A stretch of DNA of 64,000 nucleotides from Photobacterium sp. SKA34. Lineage in GTDB: Bacteria > Pseudomonadota > Gammaproteobacteria > Enterobacterales > Vibrionaceae. Location of the stretch: positions 913,850 through 977,849 of the forward strand of contig NZ_CH724141.1 in NCBI RefSeq assembly GCF_000153325.1, in the 5' to 3' direction. The notes beneath the pieces are model-generated. The model made no database searches, was not told where the DNA came from, and worked only from the letters and a program-made list of their open reading frames with translations. Positions 27,960 through 37,237 of the stretch are shown piece after piece (the stretch's first letter is position 1; each line of letters begins with the position of its first letter). A program made the translations under genes and the position numbers.

Positions 27960-28515
27960 GACAAGATATTAATTGACATGAAATTAAGGTCGTTATTATT
28001 CGGCCTTAATTACTAACAATCAACGTGATTATATTCACCTATTATGTTCTTGTTGAATCGTATTAGTTGTATACATTGTAATAAAAAGTAATAAACAATA
28101 GCGAATGTACTATGATATTTTTTATCACAAAGAGAAGTGAATTTTATCATGATTTTATCTATATGATAAATTTAAGTTTTATTGGATTCTTCGAGTTTTT
28201 GGATTTTTAAATTGTGATTGTAATCACATTAAGTGTTGATATAATCCGCCCGCTATTTATATAAGAAAATAGAACCATATAAAAAAGTTATAAATTGTTA
28301 TAGATAAAAGCGTATGTTCATTATTAACATAAAAGATCTTAATTTTATCAGTCATAGTGCTGGAAAATCATGTGTTACGATAGAAAATATAATTTAAGTG
28401 TATTCATTTTGTAAGAATGAATATGGGGGTAAATTGCTTCCCTTAGCTTGTTATAAAGAGTTGTTATGGCGTTATACAAAGCAATAAATATGGCTTTAAA
28501 TGGGATTGTTCTTTT
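27960..28515. other. Intergenic region between uvrB and the EAL gene
   Basis: AT-rich gap of 556 bp. It has no tRNA, clear terminator or plausible gene. It presumably contains the EAL gene promoter. A short hairpin-like AAGGTCG ... CGGCCTT at 27985-28006 may end uvrB transcription. Confidence 0.4.
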
Positions 28516-29955
28516 ATGAACATTAAATACATGAAGCCTTATACACTGATAGTGTGCTCTGCGTTCTTTCTCATTATTTTGGCATGCTGCACTTATCTTC
28601 TTTATCAATACGATATTGATACAAAAATTCAAAATGAGCATGAAATACAACTAAAAACTTTTAATTCAGTTGTTAATAGCAAAGAGACACTGACCTCTCT
28701 TTTTTCGAAGATGACGATTCCGACCTTAGCTGAGCAAAGGGAGTTAAAACGTTATGTCTCCGATCATAAAGATGTTAGCAGCGTATCTGTGATTTATAAG
28801 GATTATTATGTATACAGTACATTTGGAAATCGCCTATATTCAATGGAGATGAAGGCAGTAAAAGGTTTTAGTATTAAGGTAAAAAGCTTACTAACACATA
28901 AGCCAACCTTGTCTTATACGTTGCAGGTTGGAGCGAATACTTACTTAAAAATATATTTTAAACCGCTTCGTTTTAATGTTATCGATAGTATTGGCCGAGG
29001 GTATATTACCGTTTTTGATAATATTGAGATTGGTGAAGGCAATCAGTTGGTAAGACATGTACTGTTAGGCCATCATGATGAGTATCATTTTCATCTCGAC
29101 GACACTGATTTTTTTGTGGATGTTGATACGACACTCGCTCTAAAACAATTTGTTGAAACTAAATATGTTTACTTGTTAATGCTCTTATTGGGTTGCATGC
29201 TAAGTAGTTATATATCCGCAGCTTACAGCAAAAAAATTTGGGTACGAATTTGTATCAAACGCAATATTATTCGCCCATACCTTCAACCCATTGTTAATAA
29301 TGAAGGAAATATTATTGGGGCTGAAGTTTTAGCGCGTTGGATTACTAAAAAAGGTCAGGTTTTACCGCCTCATTTATTTATACCCTATATAGAGAGTAAA
29401 CACTTAACACCCTTGTTAACCTACTCTTTGATGACACAGGTTTATCAAAGTCAGTTAATAGTCGTGAGTAAACAACTAAAATTGAGCTTTAATTTGACGG
29501 AACCTTGTTTGTTTGACGAAAGTATTTATAAAGCGAGTTTATTATTGGCGCCTAAGTTTGAACTGGTGCTTGAATTTACGGAATCAGCACCATTTTCGAA
29601 TAATCATGTGAAAGCGCGTATGGAAAAATTTCATCAAGATGGCATATTCTTTGCGCTTGACGATTATGGTACTGGGTACTCCTCACCGTATTATTTGACT
29701 GATTATAGTTTTGATTATTTAAAAATAGATCGTTGTTTTATTGAGCAAATTGAACATAATCCTAAATCAATCCATGTTGTTGAATCGTTAGTACGATTAG
29801 CTCAAAAACTGCAGCTTTCTGTCATCTCTGAAGGCGTTGAAACAGAAAAACAAAAACAGATGTTAGATCAATGGGGAATTAAGCAATATCAAGGTTTTTA
29901 CTTTTATAAACCGATGTCAGTAGAAAGCTTTATAGATATATATCGTTCTTATTAA
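28516..29955 (+). CDS. Membrane-bound EAL-domain cyclic-di-GMP phosphodiesterase
   Basis: A 479-residue inner-membrane protein. TM1 (about 10-30) and TM2 (about 217-237) enclose a periplasmic sensor of about 185 residues. The EAL domain fills residues 245-479. Catalytic motifs are present: GAEVLARW (Glu270), FNLTE (Asn326), LEFTES, LDDYGTGYSS (Asp382/383), LKID and EGVETE. The EAL box reads EVL, which is common in active enzymes. The layout resembles the CSS-motif EAL group, but I do not see the CSS cysteine motif. It is monocistronic with a strong terminator. It should lower c-di-GMP in response to an unknown periplasmic signal. Confidence 0.92.
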   Translation: MNIKYMKPYTLIVCSAFFLIILACCTYLLYQYDIDTKIQNEHEIQLKTFNSVVNSKETLTSLFSKMTIPTLAEQRELKRYVSDHKDVSSVSVIYKDYYVYSTFGNRLYSMEMKAVKGFSIKVKSLLTHKPTLSYTLQVGANTYLKIYFKPLRFNVIDSIGRGYITVFDNIEIGEGNQLVRHVLLGHHDEYHFHLDDTDFFVDVDTTLALKQFVETKYVYLLMLLLGCMLSSYISAAYSKKIWVRICIKRNIIRPYLQPIVNNEGNIIGAEVLARWITKKGQVLPPHLFIPYIESKHLTPLLTYSLMTQVYQSQLIVVSKQLKLSFNLTEPCLFDESIYKASLLLAPKFELVLEFTESAPFSNNHVKARMEKFHQDGIFFALDDYGTGYSSPYYLTDYSFDYLKIDRCFIEQIEHNPKSIHVVESLVRLAQKLQLSVISEGVETEKQKQMLDQWGIKQYQGFYFYKPMSVESFIDIYRSY

Positions 29956-29980
29956 TATAGCGTCTTGTTGATATACCTAG

Positions 29981-30012
29981 CCCTTCTTGCACATTGTGCA
30001 AGAAGGGTTTTT
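29981..30012 (+). terminator. rho-independent terminator after the EAL gene
   Basis: Twelve-bp stem CCCTTCTTGCAC / GTGCAAGAAGGG with ATT loop and a T-run. Confidence 0.93.
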
Positions 30013-30060
30013 TATCTTTTTAGATATATAAAATTAATCGTAAGTAAGTATTCGCTAACT

Positions 30061-31152
30061 TTAATCTTTAACTACCTGGGTACTTTGACCACGTTCTTTA
30101 TGATCTTGATGCTTTGCAAAATTAGCGAGTTGTTGAAATTGAGCGGGTTGCCAGACCATGATGCTTTTTAGCGCAGGAGGGAGCGTGTTAAACGTTTTTT
30201 CATTGCCTACATTATATAAATACAACTCAGCCCACACAGCATTATTATCACCGTTACTCAATTGGGTAGATAAAGAAAGAGGAATACCGTTTTTCACCCC
30301 ATTAGGGATGCGAGTTAATCCCAGTTGATAATCGCGTTTTAATACCACCCACTTTTGTGGCAAACGTGTATTGTGATCCCACCACTGACCATTTAATTGC
30401 TGTATGTTACGTTTGGTTTCTTCTGATGAAACACTGCCTAAGTGTCGTAATTGATCGTTAAAAGCATCAGTCATGGCTTGAGAAAAATCTGACGAAGAGA
30501 GAGCGGGTTGCTGCTCTAGTACTTGTTTTGCGGTGATAGCACCTAACATGTTGGAGTAGAGATCTTCTGGTGAAAAAGCAGAGACATATTCCGGAAAGCC
30601 AACGACTGATTCATAGCCAAACCATTGCGCAATTTCATGCCATTGTGCTAATCGAAATGCTAATAGAGCCGCAAGCTCGATACTTATTGTTTGCTTCTCG
30701 CGGTCTGTAAGTGTTCGCTTACTTCTCTTTAATATTATATCGCGTTTACGTAACTCTGTCGGTAATGTAATTCGATAATCGGAGCCTAGATGTTGGTGAA
30801 TTTGCTGATACAAATAATAAGTAAAATCTGCGGTATCTCGAACATGGGCTGTATCAATAAACCCACCTTTAACCGTAAATATTAAGCCGTTTGATTCATT
30901 GCCTAATCCTAATAAACTCGCAATAACGTTTTGTGAACCATCGTTATAGATATGTTTGCCAAGCTTAGAAGCATCAACAATATTTTCTAATGAAAAGAAT
31001 GGGATAGGTACGCCGAACAGTTCTGTTTTTAAATCTTGACCAAAAGCGCAGCATGGACGTACCCCAACTGGGGCGGTTAAGGCTTTCGTCGGACTACTTG
31101 TTAATAATGAGCAGAGTGAAAAGCATGTGATGAGTAATAAGTTCTTTGTCAT
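30061..31152 (-). CDS. Exported DUF4056-like protein
   Basis: A 363-residue protein with a cleavable signal peptide (about 1-25). The mature N-terminus has VRPCCAFG, then GFIDTAHVRDTADFTYYL and a helical stretch with WHEIAQWFGYE. These are features I associate with DUF4056 proteins of gamma-proteobacteria. The conserved His, Asp and Glu residues suggest a possible metal site or hydrolase, but no function is established. It is monocistronic, and the strong terminator of the EAL gene separates them. The family label comes from recall of the motif set and should be confirmed by a profile search. Confidence 0.65.
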   Translation of the reverse strand: MTKNLLLITCFSLCSLLTSSPTKALTAPVGVRPCCAFGQDLKTELFGVPIPFFSLENIVDASKLGKHIYNDGSQNVIASLLGLGNESNGLIFTVKGGFIDTAHVRDTADFTYYLYQQIHQHLGSDYRITLPTELRKRDIILKRSKRTLTDREKQTISIELAALLAFRLAQWHEIAQWFGYESVVGFPEYVSAFSPEDLYSNMLGAITAKQVLEQQPALSSSDFSQAMTDAFNDQLRHLGSVSSEETKRNIQQLNGQWWDHNTRLPQKWVVLKRDYQLGLTRIPNGVKNGIPLSLSTQLSNGDNNAVWAELYLYNVGNEKTFNTLPPALKSIMVWQPAQFQQLANFAKHQDHKERGQSTQVVKD

Positions 31153-31318
31153 TAAAAAGCTTAGGTTGTGTGGGTTTAGATATTCAGGTAACTGTAAATA
31201 TAGCCATGTTTATATTGATTAAAAAGCAGTGTGAGTATTTACTAACGAATATTTAAGACAAAGCTTTCATTGGTATATCGGCATTAATTTAACCTGTTTT
31301 AAGTATTAATTTGTTAGT

Positions 31319-31350
31319 TAAAAGAAAAATGCCAAGTGATCTTGGCATTA
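31319..31350 (-). terminator. Terminator of the GH18 gene
   Basis: Stem AATGCCAAG / CTTGGCATT with a four-base loop. On the minus strand it is followed by a T-rich run. It lies 15 bp after the GH18 stop. Confidence 0.8.
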
Positions 31351-31364
31351 ATTTTGTAGCGATA

Positions 31365-32579
31365 TTAGCTTTCAAAATGAGGCATAGGATCATCTTTGCG
31401 ATAAACTATCCAATCTTCATGTTTATCACATACATTTTGATAACTGCGATCTTGATTAATTGTTGCATCAATTGTTTTTATGATTGATAAATCAGAACTG
31501 CCTTTTTCAATAGCATCGCAAGGTAATTCCCATAACATTACTCCACCTAAGTGATAATCTTCGGCTAAGTGAACCTTGCTTCGAATGGTAGGTAAGCCAT
31601 TGTAATAATGTGTCACACCATCTTTTCCTTCGATGGTATCCCTACATGCCATTTGATGTTGATCGTGAACCATCTTTGTATAAGTTGGACCATGATGAGA
31701 ATAAGATGGTAAACCTAATGTGACGCGATGTGGATCAAGGTGGCGTTTATGAATCCAGTAGTCGAGTGCCGTTTTAGTATCTTTGTAGCTAGAATGATCT
31801 TCATTTCTCATGTCATACGTCATGAGATTTACGGTATCAAACACATCAAGTGCCTCGTCCATATAAAAATCACCACACTCACTTTTATCTTTGGTTTGAG
31901 TGCCGCGACCGTTAATTAATGCTGCGGTAAAATACAAACCTTCTTCATGTAAGCGATCTGCTAACATGTTGACAAATTCCGTATAGTTATAGGCCACCGT
32001 ATCATCTGTTCTAGGGTATTCCCAATCGAGATCGATGCCGTCCAGATCATAGCGGTTAACCACTCTCATTATACTTTCAATGAAGTTTTCGCGAGCTTCT
32101 GGTGAAGCAGCTATTTTTTCATAAACAATATCACGTCCAGTCATACCATCATCATTTTCACCGCTCTCATTATCTCGCCAACCGCCGAATGATAAAAAGA
32201 CTCTTCCATTTGCAGATTTGTCTCTAAATGTTTGTATTGTTTTTACGAGAAGTTTTTCGTGTTCATGATCGAGTGAGGGAACAATTCCATCAGGATGTGA
32301 GATACCTTCTGAGTCTCTGTTCGCTGAAGGGTTCATGAATGCAATATTTAGATCTGTAATTTCACCAAAATTATCATCATTGTCTACCCAAGGTTTATTC
32401 TGCTCTGTTTTGTTATAGCTAACATAAACTAAATTTCGAAAGCTATCTGTTAGTGCAGGCTTTTCTACTTGAGCTCTATAGCCTTGATAAGTAGAGCTAG
32501 AGTTATCATCACTATTATTACAACCCAATAATAGGGTTCCTAATATCAGCATTGTTAATTTGCTTTTGTTGTATTTCAT
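31365..32579 (-). CDS. GH18 chitinase, lipoprotein
   Basis: Hydrolyses beta-1,4 bonds in chitin or chito-oligosaccharides. The 404-residue product has a lipoprotein signal (lipobox LLGC, Cys20), so it is probably anchored in the outer membrane. A single GH18 TIM barrel follows. The active-site motif DGIDLDWE lies at 180-187, with Glu187 as the general acid. Supporting barrel motifs are VFLSFGGW, FDTVNLMTYDM and GGVMLWELPCD. There is no chitin-binding domain, which suggests action on soluble chito-oligomers close to the cell. A chitobiose-type PTS operon lies 1 kb away. The length is typical for a catalytic domain alone. Confidence 0.93.
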   Translation of the reverse strand: MKYNKSKLTMLILGTLLLGCNNSDDNSSSTYQGYRAQVEKPALTDSFRNLVYVSYNKTEQNKPWVDNDDNFGEITDLNIAFMNPSANRDSEGISHPDGIVPSLDHEHEKLLVKTIQTFRDKSANGRVFLSFGGWRDNESGENDDGMTGRDIVYEKIAASPEARENFIESIMRVVNRYDLDGIDLDWEYPRTDDTVAYNYTEFVNMLADRLHEEGLYFTAALINGRGTQTKDKSECGDFYMDEALDVFDTVNLMTYDMRNEDHSSYKDTKTALDYWIHKRHLDPHRVTLGLPSYSHHGPTYTKMVHDQHQMACRDTIEGKDGVTHYYNGLPTIRSKVHLAEDYHLGGVMLWELPCDAIEKGSSDLSIIKTIDATINQDRSYQNVCDKHEDWIVYRKDDPMPHFES

Positions 32580-32813
32580 TTTAATCTCTCACGTTATTGA
32601 TTACTTATAAATATATTGTTTTTTATGATTAATTTTTTGAAATATATTGTTATTTTAGGGGGGGATCATGTATTTATGTTTTTTTATATTAATTTAATTG
32701 TAATTTTTTTGTCATTTATATTGAAATAAATAATGATGAATAAATTTTAAATTTTTGTTACTATATATAGAGTTTTTAATGTTTGATAATAAAATTAGAG
32801 AGTGTTATTTTTT

Positions 32814-33653
32814 ATGGAAATAAAACTACATTCAAATGCAAATACAACACCTAGAACAAGGAAATATATAAAAACATCAACAAAATCTGATTCTGAGTTG
32901 GCGAAAGAATTAGGTATTTCTATTGATACGGTAAGGAAATGGCGAAGAAGAGATAGCGTGATTGATAAGTCACATCGTCCAAATGTTATCCATCGACGAT
33001 TAAATGCCGAACAAGAGTGGATTATTCTTTATCTTAGAAAAAGGTTAATGCTTTCTTTAGATGAGTTGCTTGATGTTGGCTGTGAGTTAATCAATAAAGA
33101 TTTATCAAGATCATCCTTAAGTCGTTGTTTAAAAAAGAATAATGTACCAAGGGTTATCAAGAGTGATATTTCTAAATTGGGAGAGGTCATTGTTGATATC
33201 GTTCAAGTACCATCAGAGATATATGCCAAAAATGCTTACTTAATTGTGTTCACTGAAGTTTATACATCTTATATTATTTTTGCTTTGATCAATAATTTTA
33301 ATAATGATTCAAAGAAAAAGTTAATATCATTTTTAACTGAATCTCTACCTTATGATATAAATAAAGTAATAATTAAAAAAAATGAAGATGTAGAGTCTTT
33401 GTTGAAGATGATGAATATTGAATATGATATTTGTGATGATGAATTAATGTATTTTAATTCAGGTGAGATCTCTTTTGATTTTAAAAAAGATATTTCAGAT
33501 ATTATATCTGGTGTTGCTTTTGATGAAAGGTTAGGGCTTCCATCTATATTACTATCTTATGAAGATATTCTTAATAAGAGAATTATAAGAAAAAGATTAA
33601 AAAACTTAACGCCGAATGGATATTTTATAATGAGTAACGATGAAAAAAAATAA
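32814..33653 (+). CDS. Transposase-derived HTH protein with degenerate DDE domain
   Basis: About 279 residues from the ATG at 32814 (a GTG at 32802 would add four). Residues about 15-110 match the N-terminal helix-turn-helix of IS481-type transposases: KSDSELAKELGISIDTVRKW, then SHRPNVIHRRLNAEQE and LSRSSLSRCLKKNNVPR. The following integrase-core-like part keeps the strand order but has lost the catalytic acids. The usual TDNGxEF position reads IIKKNEDV, and the second strand has VFTEVYTS. The frame is intact and very AT-rich, and no inverted repeats or target duplication were seen. It therefore looks like a decayed or domesticated transposase retained as a DNA-binding protein. Its position between the GH18 gene and the PTS operon makes a regulatory role conceivable. 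Confidence 0.65.
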   Translation: MEIKLHSNANTTPRTRKYIKTSTKSDSELAKELGISIDTVRKWRRRDSVIDKSHRPNVIHRRLNAEQEWIILYLRKRLMLSLDELLDVGCELINKDLSRSSLSRCLKKNNVPRVIKSDISKLGEVIVDIVQVPSEIYAKNAYLIVFTEVYTSYIIFALINNFNNDSKKKLISFLTESLPYDINKVIIKKNEDVESLLKMMNIEYDICDDELMYFNSGEISFDFKKDISDIISGVAFDERLGLPSILLSYEDILNKRIIRKRLKNLTPNGYFIMSNDEKK

Positions 33654-33678
33654 GGGAGAATACTCTCCCTTATTTTAA
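33649..33678. terminator. Bidirectional terminator overlapping a stop codon
   Basis: Stem AATAAGGGAGA / TCTCCCTTATT with a four-base loop. It overlaps the stop of the HTH gene and ends the convergent PTS operon. Confidence 0.9.
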
Positions 33679-33680
33679 TT

Positions 33681-33998
33681 TTACTGAGATACTGTTTTTC
33701 TTAAATCAATTATCTCAGTGGCTAGATCCATCATTAAGACAGCATTCATTAGGTGGTCTTGTGCATGAACCATAACGATATGCACTGGTAACTTTCCTTC
33801 ACCCTCATCATATTCAATGAGTTTTGTTTGAATTTGATGTGCTTCTTTTAACGATAGACTTGCATTTTTAACAAGAGAATCGGCTTCATCAAAATTGCCA
33901 TTTTTAGCTTCTCGAATGGCTGTCATTAACATACTTCTAGTCTGACCGGCTTGAACTATCAGACTCATTACAAATTCTTCGTATTGATCTTTATTCAT
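33681..33998 (-). CDS. PTS lactose/chitobiose-type EIIA
   Basis: Small cytosolic phosphocarrier that passes phosphate from HPr to EIIB. The 105-residue all-helical protein has the family signature VMVHAQDHLMNAV, where His78 is the phosphorylated residue and Asp81 the trimer metal ligand. The length and the motif match the Lac family (ChbA/LacF). It is the last gene of a four-gene operon transcribed IIC, glycosylasparaginase, IIB, IIA. Only four bases separate it from EIIB, so translation is probably coupled. Confidence 0.95.
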   Translation of the reverse strand: MNKDQYEEFVMSLIVQAGQTRSMLMTAIREAKNGNFDEADSLVKNASLSLKEAHQIQTKLIEYDEGEGKLPVHIVMVHAQDHLMNAVLMMDLATEIIDLRKTVSQ

Positions 33999-34002
33999 AA
34001 TA

Positions 34003-34308
34003 TTAAACCGCTAGTTCAAGTGCTTGAGATAAGATTTTCTTACCATCTGTCATGCCATAATCCATCATGTTGATCAGCGCAACAGGCTTTTGATGAGCAT
34101 CAGCAATTACTTTGAAATCCGTTAATTTATAACTAATTTGTGGCGCAATAAGAAAACAATCGAATTCATTGATATTGTCTTCAAAATCTTGTGAGCCTTT
34201 TGCTTCAATCAAAGTATCAATTGATTGTTCTGTTGCCGCTTCTTGCATACGCTTTACTACTAAGCTTGTAGACATACCCATATCACAAATAAGTAAGATT
34301 TTTTTCAT
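34003..34308 (-). CDS. PTS lactose/chitobiose-type EIIB
   Basis: Cytosolic phosphotransfer subunit that phosphorylates the incoming sugar via an N-terminal cysteine in KKILLICDMGMSTS (Cys8). I chose the ATG at 34308 because AGGA lies at proper spacing to it; the ATG at 34314 is almost on top of the same Shine-Dalgarno. The 101-residue length is typical of Lac-family EIIB. It sits between the glycosylasparaginase gene and EIIA on the same strand. Confidence 0.94.
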   Translation of the reverse strand: MKKILLICDMGMSTSLVVKRMQEAATEQSIDTLIEAKGSQDFEDNINEFDCFLIAPQISYKLTDFKVIADAHQKPVALINMMDYGMTDGKKILSQALELAV

Positions 34309-34323
34309 TGTCATAATCCTTGT

Positions 34324-35286
34324 TTAAATAATTGGAGCGGTAATGCGCGCTTGATAAGCGTCTAACCATTCTTTTGTCGCGACTTGGTATGAGGTTTTTT
34401 TACCATCGCGCTGACATACGTAAATTGTCGCTGGGTGTTTTGATGTGGCTACTGAAAATGAAAAGTTATCGATATTCGTTGCGGCACCAAAGTCGCCATT
34501 TTTATCAATACAAACCACAGAAAGATCGCCGGCCTTGCCATATTGTTTGATTAATTTTTCTTCAAGATCATTTACTGTTGAATCAGCGGCTTCTTGAGGC
34601 GTCATTCCCTCACCCATTCGGCGGATAATTTCATAGCTGATGCAACCTTTCATTAAGTCTTCACCTAACCCTGTGGCCGTTGCGGCGCCAATATCACTAT
34701 CGGCATAAAAGCCTGAACCTGATACAGGAGAGTCACCCACACGACCAGGTCGTTTCATAAAGAGTCCACTGGTGGATGTGCCAACACAAATATCGCCATT
34801 GGTATCGAGTGCAGCTACGCCGACTGTGTCATGACCTGTGTAGGGAGATAGACCGCGAAAAATGGTTTCACGGCAACGCTTGGTGTAGTGCTGATTTGCT
34901 CGCTCTGTGAGCATTTTCTTCTGCTCAAAACCTTGGTCATGAGCCCATTTCTCAGCACCAGCACCAACCATAAAGCTATTAAAGCGCTCTTGACTCAGCT
35001 TTTCAGCAACCTCAATTGGATTAGCAATATCTTTAATACTTGCAACAGCACCGAGCGCCATTGTTGTGCCATGCATAAATGCAGCATCAAGTTCAACGAC
35101 GCCATCTTCATTAGGTAAGCCGCCATAACCGACACTTTTGTAAAAAGGATAATCTTCGACCATTTTTACTGATGTTATTACAGCTTCACTGGCTGGATGT
35201 TGGTTCTGAAGCTGAGTTGCACCTTCTGAGATCCCATCAAAAGCCATACGCCATGTTGCAATAATACCCCATGTGTTCTTTTCCAT
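34324..35286 (-). CDS. Glycosylasparaginase, N4-(beta-N-acetylglucosaminyl)-L-asparaginase
   Basis: N-terminal nucleophile hydrolase that cleaves the GlcNAc-Asn bond of degraded N-glycoproteins and releases aspartate and the glycosylamine. The 320-residue precursor should self-cleave between Asp153 and Thr154 in GHDTVGVAAL, making Thr154 the nucleophile. Downstream family motifs include TSTSGLFMKRPGRVGDSP and GSGFYADSDIGAA with the substrate-binding Arg and Asp. There is no signal peptide, so it acts in the cytosol. It lies within a PTS operon, three bases after EIIC. That suggests a GlcNAc-Asn-type substrate is imported by the PTS and then cleaved. The PTS specificity is inferred only from context. 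Confidence 0.93.
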   Translation of the reverse strand: MEKNTWGIIATWRMAFDGISEGATQLQNQHPASEAVITSVKMVEDYPFYKSVGYGGLPNEDGVVELDAAFMHGTTMALGAVASIKDIANPIEVAEKLSQERFNSFMVGAGAEKWAHDQGFEQKKMLTERANQHYTKRCRETIFRGLSPYTGHDTVGVAALDTNGDICVGTSTSGLFMKRPGRVGDSPVSGSGFYADSDIGAATATGLGEDLMKGCISYEIIRRMGEGMTPQEAADSTVNDLEEKLIKQYGKAGDLSVVCIDKNGDFGAATNIDNFSFSVATSKHPATIYVCQRDGKKTSYQVATKEWLDAYQARITAPII

Positions 35287-35289
35287 TAT

Positions 35290-36612
35290 TTAAGCCTTAA
35301 TTGGTTGTTGTTCTTTGATCTGTGATGCATCATCTTGAGTTTTCTCTTCACTTGCTCGGTATTGCTTATCGAGAACTCGTAAAAACGGTAAGTAGATGAC
35401 AGCACCGATAGCGAGGTTAATAATTTGCATAATTGCGCCTGAAATACTGGCAGTAACAATAAAACCAGACAGTATTGGCGGAAGAGTCCAAGGTATAAAT
35501 GCGCCAGTAGTGGTTGAAACTAACCCTGTAGACATCGCAACATATTGAATAGTAACGAGCACTAATGGCACTAAGTTAAAAGGAATCAACATAATAGGGT
35601 TCATGATAATAGGTAAACCAAATAGCACAGGTTCATTGATATTAAAGATGGAAGAGCCTGCGGCTAATTTACCGACTTTTTTGATATGCTGAGAGCGAGA
35701 GAATAAAAGTACTGCAATAATTAAAGACAGTGTTGCACCTGCACCACCCATCCAAATTAAGTCAAAAAATTGTTCAGTTACGACATGTGGGGGGGTGATA
35801 CCTTGTGCTACTGCGAGTAAGTTATCTTGTTGGTTTTCAGCCCACACTGGACGCATAATACCGTTGACCATCGAACCACTATTGATCCCTACAGACCATA
35901 AAATAGTGATGGTGATAGAGGTGAGCAAGGCACCAAAATAAGATGTGCCAAACGAGCGAACTGGTGTGGCAAGCACATCATAAATAAATTGGTGGATAGT
36001 TTCATAAGAAGTGCTTGCAAAAGCCAATCTGATTGCAAGGGCTAAACATAAAACAACTGTTGCAGGAATGAGTGCCGCGAATGACTTTTCGACTGCTGGG
36101 GGCACGCCGTTTGGCATTTTTATCGTAATATTATGCTGAATGAACCAACGAAATACTTCAGTCCAAAGCAGCGCGCCAATCATAGCAACAAACAATCCGC
36201 GCGAACCTAGCCAATCTGTTGGGATAACTGTTCCAACTTCTTCAATTTGAGCAAAAGGGGTTAATACAAGAAAGGCTGATAATGATAAAATTCCGGCTGA
36301 AATTTTATCGATTTTATAACGCTCAGCTAATCGATAAGCGACCATAAAAGAAATAAATAATGACATGCCAGAAAAAATGACGGAGAACGGAATTTCAATA
36401 TTTGTGCCCCAGTTAGGTCCAAATATTGATGCCATAAATTCCTTATAAGCCGCATTTGGAAATGAGCTGATCACAAGTAAAATTGAGCCAACAATAATAA
36501 AAGGCATGAACGATATATAAGCATTCCTTATTGCACCTAGATGGCGTTGTTGTGCCACTTTTCCTGCGATAGGCATGAGTCTGCTTTCTATAAATCGCAT
36601 TAACTTTTCCAT
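35290..36612 (-). CDS. PTS lactose/chitobiose-type EIIC permease
   Basis: Inner-membrane sugar channel of the Lac family, 440 residues with about ten transmembrane segments. Recognisable family stretches are RNAYISFMPFIIVGSILL near the N-terminus and SSIFNINEPVLFGLPIIMNP, whose NEP is the sugar-site signature. It is the first gene of the operon with the other EII subunits downstream. The upstream 625-bp gap must hold the promoter. A chitobiose, cellobiose or GlcNAc-containing glycoconjugate substrate is possible; the glycosylasparaginase favours the last. Confidence 0.95.
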   Translation of the reverse strand: MEKLMRFIESRLMPIAGKVAQQRHLGAIRNAYISFMPFIIVGSILLVISSFPNAAYKEFMASIFGPNWGTNIEIPFSVIFSGMSLFISFMVAYRLAERYKIDKISAGILSLSAFLVLTPFAQIEEVGTVIPTDWLGSRGLFVAMIGALLWTEVFRWFIQHNITIKMPNGVPPAVEKSFAALIPATVVLCLALAIRLAFASTSYETIHQFIYDVLATPVRSFGTSYFGALLTSITITILWSVGINSGSMVNGIMRPVWAENQQDNLLAVAQGITPPHVVTEQFFDLIWMGGAGATLSLIIAVLLFSRSQHIKKVGKLAAGSSIFNINEPVLFGLPIIMNPIMLIPFNLVPLVLVTIQYVAMSTGLVSTTTGAFIPWTLPPILSGFIVTASISGAIMQIINLAIGAVIYLPFLRVLDKQYRASEEKTQDDASQIKEQQPIKA

Positions 36613-37237
36613 TTGCTACTCCATAAGTAATCTTGTGGGACTTTTTTAGTTCTCCATTATTAAATACCCATATTTACTTAAATATTTAGCTCAACATCAC
36701 ATTGATATAAATTTAGTCTCATATGATTGCTTAAATTCATTAAGCTGTGATCTTTATTCAAACAATATTTGAAAGTAACAACCTTTATTGCAAATTATTA
36801 CCATGTGGAATGAATGCTGGAGCTATATATTCCATATGAGCGGGTAATGATGTGTCTAGCGAAATGAGGATGTCTTAGTTATATAACTAAACTTTTTAAA
36901 AAAGGAATAAAGGGTTGTCCCTTATTTATTGCAGGATCTTCGGGGTTTTGAGGTCTGTATTGTGATAAGCGCTATCTTAAATTTTAATGGCCCAGCTTAA
37001 ATAGTTGAGCTTTTTGTCCTGAAAAATTAAGACACAATGTATTTATTCAGCTAATTCAGCATGTTCGTTTTTTGTCGTATTTTTGTGAGCAATATTTGAT
37101 TTATGAATATGTCCGACAATCGATTTAGGATGTCCGACTGGAGATATATGTATCTTAAAAGACGTGACAGAATAGCAGCATTAATGATTCAGATACGGAT
37201 TTAGTTATCTGATCAAGTTCTTCATATAAGGCAGACA
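36613..37237. other. Intergenic region with divergent promoters
   Basis: AT-rich gap of 625 bp between the PTS operon (leftward) and the EamA gene (rightward). It presumably carries both promoters. No confident operator, terminator or small gene was found. Confidence 0.4.
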
